A DNA stretch of 64,000 nucleotides. It comes from Aselliscus stoliczkanus. Lineage: Eukaryota > Chordata > Mammalia > Chiroptera > Hipposideridae. The stretch spans positions 100,838,501 through 100,902,500 of the forward strand of contig CM066729.1 of NCBI GenBank assembly GCA_033961575.1, read 5' to 3'. The position numbers were made by a program, and so were the translations under genes. Positions 58,787 through 64,000 of this stretch are shown piece by piece. How positions within the stretch are numbered: position 1 is the stretch's first letter; each line of letters opens with the position of its first letter. The notes below the pieces were generated by a model, which was not told where the DNA came from, searched no databases, and saw nothing but the letters and a program-made list of their open reading frames with translations.

Positions 58787-60396
58787 ACAACAATAAGAAG
58801 AAAAACAACAACAACAAAAACAAAGCCCCTTTAAAATGGAGTTGGAGCTGCCATCCTAGAGAAACTGTCTTGCAGGTCTTACTCCTAAAACCTTTGGAAT
58901 GTTAAAAGAGGGCAAAATAACCTTTGGACTAGGCTTAAAGCAACCCTGCATCTCAAACAACTATTTGCAAAGATAAGAAAAGATGAATACCGTATTAAAA
59001 ATTAGAAACATTCTTTAAAATTAATTTAGCTTATCTGCATCCATAGAAATGCCTTTCTTAGTTGCAGGAGAGATGGCGGAGTAGGTAAATGCTGTCCTCA
59101 CCTCCTCCTCCTACCACATCAAAATTACAACTAAATTATAGAACAATCAACCTGGAGAACCAACTGAAAACTAGACAAACAGAAGTTCTATAAGTAAAGA
59201 CATATAGAGGAAGCCACATTGAGACTAGTAGGAGGGGCAGAGACTGGTTGCCCAACATGTTGATAATTGAGAATCATGAGGAATATCTCAGCTGGGGAGG
59301 TCCTCGCAGAATAAGGAAGGGTTCAGGGCACCCCAGGCCAGAGCAGCAGTTTCAAGAAGAAAAGCTCCCACAGCATCTGGGAAAATCAGCAGAGATTCTG
59401 TCCATCCAAGTGAGAGAGAAGGCTGCTGGAAACATAGATGTCCTCGTAAAGGGCCCATGCACAGACTCACCCACTCACAGGCACTCACATACCCTTGGCT
59501 CTGGAGGAGAGACAGTGGCTGAAGGAATGGGGTGCCAGAGATATACAGGGAGAAACTGACCTATGTGACTTCAGAGCAAGCTCTGGAGGGACAGCTGCTA
59601 TTGTCCCTGTATTGAGCCCTCCTACCACATGGCCAAATCTGAATCTGAATTAGCCTTACTCCACCCTGGTAACTCCCTAAAACCCCACTTCACCGAACTC
59701 GTCTGCTGCCCCACGTTCTTTCTGTGACTGAGCACTAGGGGAAGCCCACAGGCTGCTGCAGGCCTCAGAGTGCCCTGTGCCTTTTGCTGAGTAGCTTCAG
59801 ATACTGTACTGGTGGTAGCTGGCCTCAGTTTAGTGTGGCCTCTCCCACGCAACTCCAGGCCCAACACAGGCAACTATCAACCATGCATCACTTTGTAGCT
59901 CTTACGAGGTAGCCCGGGGCTGGTCACAGGCAGCAGCTGACTTTGGCCTGTACAGGAGCCCCTCCCAAGAGGGCCCAGAATCAACAAACCTGGTAGCTTG
60001 CTTCAGACCACAACATAACACCATCTGATTAACTACACAAGCAACATACCAAAAGAATGGTCTCAGCAGGCACCAGAGCCCACTTTGGTAAATCCTACTC
60101 CAGGGGGGCAGCACCTGCACAGCAGTTCATACTCTGCAGTCATGGCCAATCCTTACAGCCACTCAGCAAAAGGATCAAACCCAACTACTGACCTGCCTAC
60201 ACCCATCAAAGCTCAACTACAACAGGAGGACACATACAACTGACACAAAGGACACTCCTAGAGCAGCTCAGTTAATCAAATAAACAGTGCCACTGGGCCC
60301 CCAGAGGTCACCTACTACCTAAGGTCACCATGCCAAGACTGGGAGATGTAGCAGATCTACCTAACACTTAGAAGCACGCACAGAGAGGCAGCTGAA

Positions 60397-61490
60397 ATGA
60401 GTAGACAAAGAAACATGTCACAAATGAAAGAAAAGGACAAAACCCCATAAAAAGAACTAAACAAAATAGAGGCAAGCATCATACAAGACCCAGAGTTCAA
60501 AACACTGGTTATAAGAATGCTCAAAAAACTCAGGGGAAGAATGAATGAACTCAGTGAGAACTTCAACAAAGTTACAGTAAGCATAGAAAAGGACATAAAA
60601 ACCATCAAAAAGAAATGGTCAGAAATGAAGAATAGAATAGCTGAAATGAAAAATACACTAGAAGGAATCAACAGCAGATCAGATAAAACAAAAAATCGAA
60701 TCAGTGATTTATAAGACAAGGTAGTGGAAAACACCCATTCAGAACAGCAAAAACAACATAGATTTTAAAAAAAAGAAAAAATGTAGATAGTTCAATGGAC
60801 TTCTGGGATAACATCAAGCATAACAACATTTGCATCATAGAGGTACCAGAAGGAAAAGGGAGAGCGCAAGGGATTGAGAACCCATTTAAAGAAATAATGA
60901 CTGAAAACTTCCCTAATGTGGCACAAAAGTAGACATACAAGTTCAGGAAATGCAGAGTCCCAAACAAGATGAACCCAAAAAGGTCCACACAAAGATGCAT
61001 TGTAATTAAAATGCTAATAGTTAAAGACAAAGAATCTTCAAGCAAGAGAAAGGCAGTTAGTTAACTACAAGGGAGCTCCCATAAGACTGTTAGATGATTT
61101 CTCAACAGAAACTTTGCAGGGCAGAAGGGATTGACATGAAATATTCAAAGTGATGAAATGCAGGGACCACAGCCAAGACTATTCTACCCAGCAAGGCTAT
61201 AATTTAAAAATTGAAGATGAAGATGGGCCGGCCGAGTGGCACGGTGGTTAAGCGCTGGCTTGGGAAGCCATTGGCCCCAGTTCGGGTCCCACATACGAGG
61301 GCCAGTGACACTGCCCTCAAAAAAAATAAAAATAAAAAAAAGTAATAATAATAAAATACTTTAAAAAAAATAAAAATAAAAATAAAATAAAATTGAAGAT
61401 AAAGAGTTTTTTCCCAGACAAGAAAAAGCTAAAGGAGTTCATCACCACAAAACCAGTATGTTAAAGACAGTTCTTTAAGAAAAGAAGGGA
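60397..61490 (+). pseudogene. L1 ORF1 pseudogene
   Basis: It starts MSRQRNMSQMKEKDKTP and hits a stop, then has MNELSENFNKVTVSIEKDIK and the coiled-coil end NRISDL with a stop. The later part shows IIEVPEGKGR-type sequence and TENFPNVAQK. The 61.22-kb SINE divides its end. The order matches ORF1 of the L1 at 36 kb. The 3' limit is approximate. Confidence 0.82.
61224..61388 (+). mobile_element. Short tRNA-headed SINE in L1
   Basis: The head gggccggccgagtggcacgg and box B-like agttcgggtcccac end at actgccctc plus a long A/T-rich tail. A 17-bp duplication with one mismatch (aaaattgaagatgaaga / aaaattgaagataaaga) is at 61207-61223 and 61389-61405. Confidence 0.9.
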
Positions 61491-61493
61491 GGG

Positions 61494-61915
61494 GCTGGCC
61501 AAGTGGCACATTGGTTAAGAGATGGCTTGGGACGCCATCTCTGAGCAGCAGGGCCCTGGTTTGGATCCCACATAAGGGCCAATGATGCTGCACCCTCTAC
61601 AGCTAAGGTGGTGAACAACAGCTTGACCTAGAGCTGGGCTGCCATGAGGTGACAGCGAAGGGTGCAGTGGGGCTGGCCAGCATTTGGTGTGCACTTTCAT
61701 GAGCTGCAGTGAGCTGCTGTGAGCAGCCATGCAGTGCCCGGCAAGCAACTGCCTCACCCAGGAAGAGCACAATGATAATACCAACATGGGCCAGTGAAGC
61801 AATGTCCTCCACAACTAGACTGAAGAGCAAAAGGACAGCAACTGGTCTGTTCCCCTTCCCCAATTCGCCAACACTGTTCCCCTCTCCTAATCCCCAATTT
61901 AAAAAATCTTAAAAA
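61494..61915 (+). mobile_element. Long VES-like SINE in L1
   Basis: The head ggctggccaagtggcacatt, body with ccaacatgggccagtgaagc and tail ttccccttccccaattcgc are present. The target duplication is not clear. It is about 105 bp downstream of the short SINE, in the ORF1/ORF2 boundary region of the same L1. Confidence 0.85.
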
Positions 61916-61953
61916 AAAAAAATAGAATGGGGGAGTAGAAAAAGAACATAAAT

Positions 61954-64000
61954 ATGAATAGCAAAATGGCAATAACTATGTACCTATCAATAATCACTTT
62001 AAGTGTAAAAAGATTAAATGCTCCAATCAAAAGCAAAAGACATAGGATAGCTGATTGGATAAGAAAAGACCCACTTTGCATTGTAACATACACACATACC
62101 GAAAGAAAAGAGATGGAAAAAGATATTTTGTACAAATGGAAACAAATAAATTAACAAAAAAAAGTGGGGTAGTAATACTTCTATCAGACAAAATAAACAT
62201 TAAAACAAAGGGTATAATAAGAGACAAAGAAGGGCATTACATAATAATGAAGAGATCAGTCCAACAAGAGGATATAATCCTTGTAAAGATTTATGTACCC
62301 AATATAAGAGCACTTAAATATATAAAACAAATATTGACAGACATAAAGGGAGAGATCAACAGTAACACAGTCATAGCAGGGAAATTAAACACCACATTGA
62401 TGTCAATTAATAGATCTTCCAGACAGAAAATCAACAAGAAAACAGTCCTTAAATGAAACATTAGATTACATGAATTAATAACTTTAGATCACTTCACCCC
62501 AAAGCAGCAGAATATACATTCTTTTACAATGTACATGAAACATTTTCCAAGATAGACCATGTTAGGCCACAAAAAGAGACTCAATAAATTTAAGAAGATT
62601 AAACTCATACCAAGCAGCTTCTCCAACAACAATAGTATGAAACTAGAAATCAATTAACAAGAAAAAAAAAAAGAAAACTAAAGGACACACAAACACATGG
62701 AGGCTAAATAACATGGCACTAAACAATGAATGGATTAGCAGAGATTAAGGAAGAAATCAAAAGATACCTTGACACAAATGAAAATAAAAACATAATGACC
62801 CAAAATCTATGAGACACAGCAAAAACAGTCCTAAAAGGGAAATTCATAGCAACGCAGGCCTATTTAGAAAACAAGAAAAATCTTAAATAAACAATCTAAC
62901 TTTACACCCAAAAGAGCTAGAAAAAGAATAGCAAACAAAGGCAAAAGTGAGTAGAAAGAAAGAAATAATAAAGATCAGAGTGGAAATAAGTGAAATAAGA
63001 ATCTGAAAAAACAATACAAAAGATCAATGAAACCAAGAATCGGTCCTTTGAAAATATAAACAAAATTGATAAGCATTTAACGAGACTCATCAAGAAAAGG
63101 GAGGACCCAAGTAAATAAAATCAGAAACGAAAGTGAAGAAGTGACAACTGATATCACAGAAATACAAAGGATTATAAGGAAATACTACAAATAATTATAT
63201 GTCAAAAAATTGGACAATCTGAAAGAAATGGATAAATTCCTACAAACATGCAGTCCTCTAGGACTGAATCAAGAAGAAACAGAAAATCTGAACAGACTGA
63301 TTACTACTAACAAAATCAAATCAGTAATCAAGAAAGTCACAATAAACAAAAACCCTACACTGCATGGCTTCACAGGTGAATTTTGCCAAACATTCAAAGA
63401 AGAATGAACACATATCCTTCTCAAAGCATTCCAAAAAATTCAACAGGGAAAAAGGTCCCCAAGCTCACTTTATAAGACCAGCAGTAAGATGATTCCAAAA
63501 CCAAAGACATTACAAAAAAGAAAATTACTGGTCAATATCCCTGATGAACATAGATGTAAAAATCCTCAACAAAATATATTAGCAAACCAAATTCAGCAAT
63601 ACATTAAAAAAAAAAATCATACATGATATTCCTGGGATGCAAGGTCTGTTCAATATCTACAAATCATAAATATGATGCATCACATAAAATGAAGGATAAA
63701 AATCATAAGGTAATATTAATAGATGCCACTATAGCATTTTTGATAAAACCCAGCATTCACTTATGATAAAAACGTGTAGGGAAGTAGGAATAAAGGGAAC
63801 ATACTTCAGCATAATAAAGGCCATATATGACAAACCCAGAACTAACATCATACCCAATGTGGAAAATCTAAAACTGTCTCTTTAAGATCAGGAATAAGAC
63901 AAGGATATCCAATTTTACCACTTTTATTCAACATAGTATTGAAAGTCCTAGCCACAGCAATCAGAGCAGAAAAGGAAATAAAAGGCATCCAAATTGGAAA
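61954..64000 (+). pseudogene. L1 ORF2 pseudogene, 5' part
   Basis: The start region reads MYLSIITLSVKRLNAPIKSK and HRIADWIRKD, the amino end of the L1 endonuclease. IIRDKEGHYIIMKRSVQQED then VKIYVPNIRALKYIKQIL follow. Further on come LNRLITTNKIKSVIKK and the reverse-transcriptase side ([20 protein letters not shown] in pieces). There are multiple stops and frameshifts. It is truncated by the window end. Confidence 0.88.

Larger units (their letters stand above)
59058..64000 (+). mobile_element. L1 retrotransposon, 5' complete-looking, cut by window
   Basis: It begins near gagatggcggagtaggtaaa, a pattern seen at the start of L1 5' UTRs, then a GC-richer 5' UTR to about 60.39 kb, ORF1 and ORF2 up to the window edge. 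Two SINEs lie near the end of ORF1. It is antisense to LIPI. Stops and frameshifts are common, so it is dead. Confidence 0.88.

Noticed and set aside
59058..64000. RBM11 or another neighbouring gene at the right end.
   Set aside because: The whole stretch is L1 with two SINEs. No non-repeat exon was found.

Overview
The window looks like nuclear DNA of a placental mammal, most likely a bat of the horseshoe/leaf-nosed (yinpterochiropteran) type. The mammalian call rests on spliced exons of the lipase gene LIPI, on L1, L2, MIR, MER2 and MLT1 repeats, and on long AT-rich introns. The bat call rests on many tRNA-headed SINEs whose long form ends in a VES-like CCCCTTCCCC / CCCCAATAAAAT tail, and on mariner elements of rather young appearance. 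The family names and the species group are from memory and were not checked against a library.

The only host gene I can support is LIPI (lipase member I, a phosphatidic-acid-selective phospholipase A1), on the minus strand. Eight coding exons with consensus splice sites and compatible phases run from 52,419 down to 22,150. They carry an intact Ser-Asp-His triad and no internal stop. The signal-peptide exon and the short C-terminal exon were not found; the first probably lies beyond 64 kb. A 51-bp phase 1-1 segment at 54,747-54,797 looks like an unlisted cassette exon just upstream of exon 2.

Layout: 1-22 kb is the 3' side of LIPI, filled with SINEs, L1/HAL1, L2, MIR, an MLT1-type LTR, and a three-level nest (solo LTR inside a mariner inside an old L1, 15.0-17.6 kb). 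A 129-bp, nearly perfect inverted duplication sits at 13.1/14.4 kb. Intron 8 (22.3-25.9 kb) holds MIR, a (CA)n tract and L2. Intron 7 (26.0-39.0 kb) is a trap for mobile DNA: a 1,277-bp mariner, a 77-bp MITE apparently derived from it, an old L1 split by a 5.4-kb younger L1 with an exact 18-bp target duplication, and a further L1 and SINE. From 39 to 52.4 kb exons 7 to 2 alternate with sparser repeats. From 52.4 kb to the right edge are the upstream intron sequence, a mariner MITE split by a SINE, an MLT1-like LTR, HAL1/L1 fragments, and a second near-full-length L1 (59.06 kb to the edge) that has taken two SINEs.

No CRISPR, operon, viral gene set or complete open retrotransposon is present. 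The most interesting items are the inverted duplication, the candidate LIPI cassette exon, the mariner/MITE family with separate catalytic lesions in the two long copies, and the compound architecture of the long SINE.
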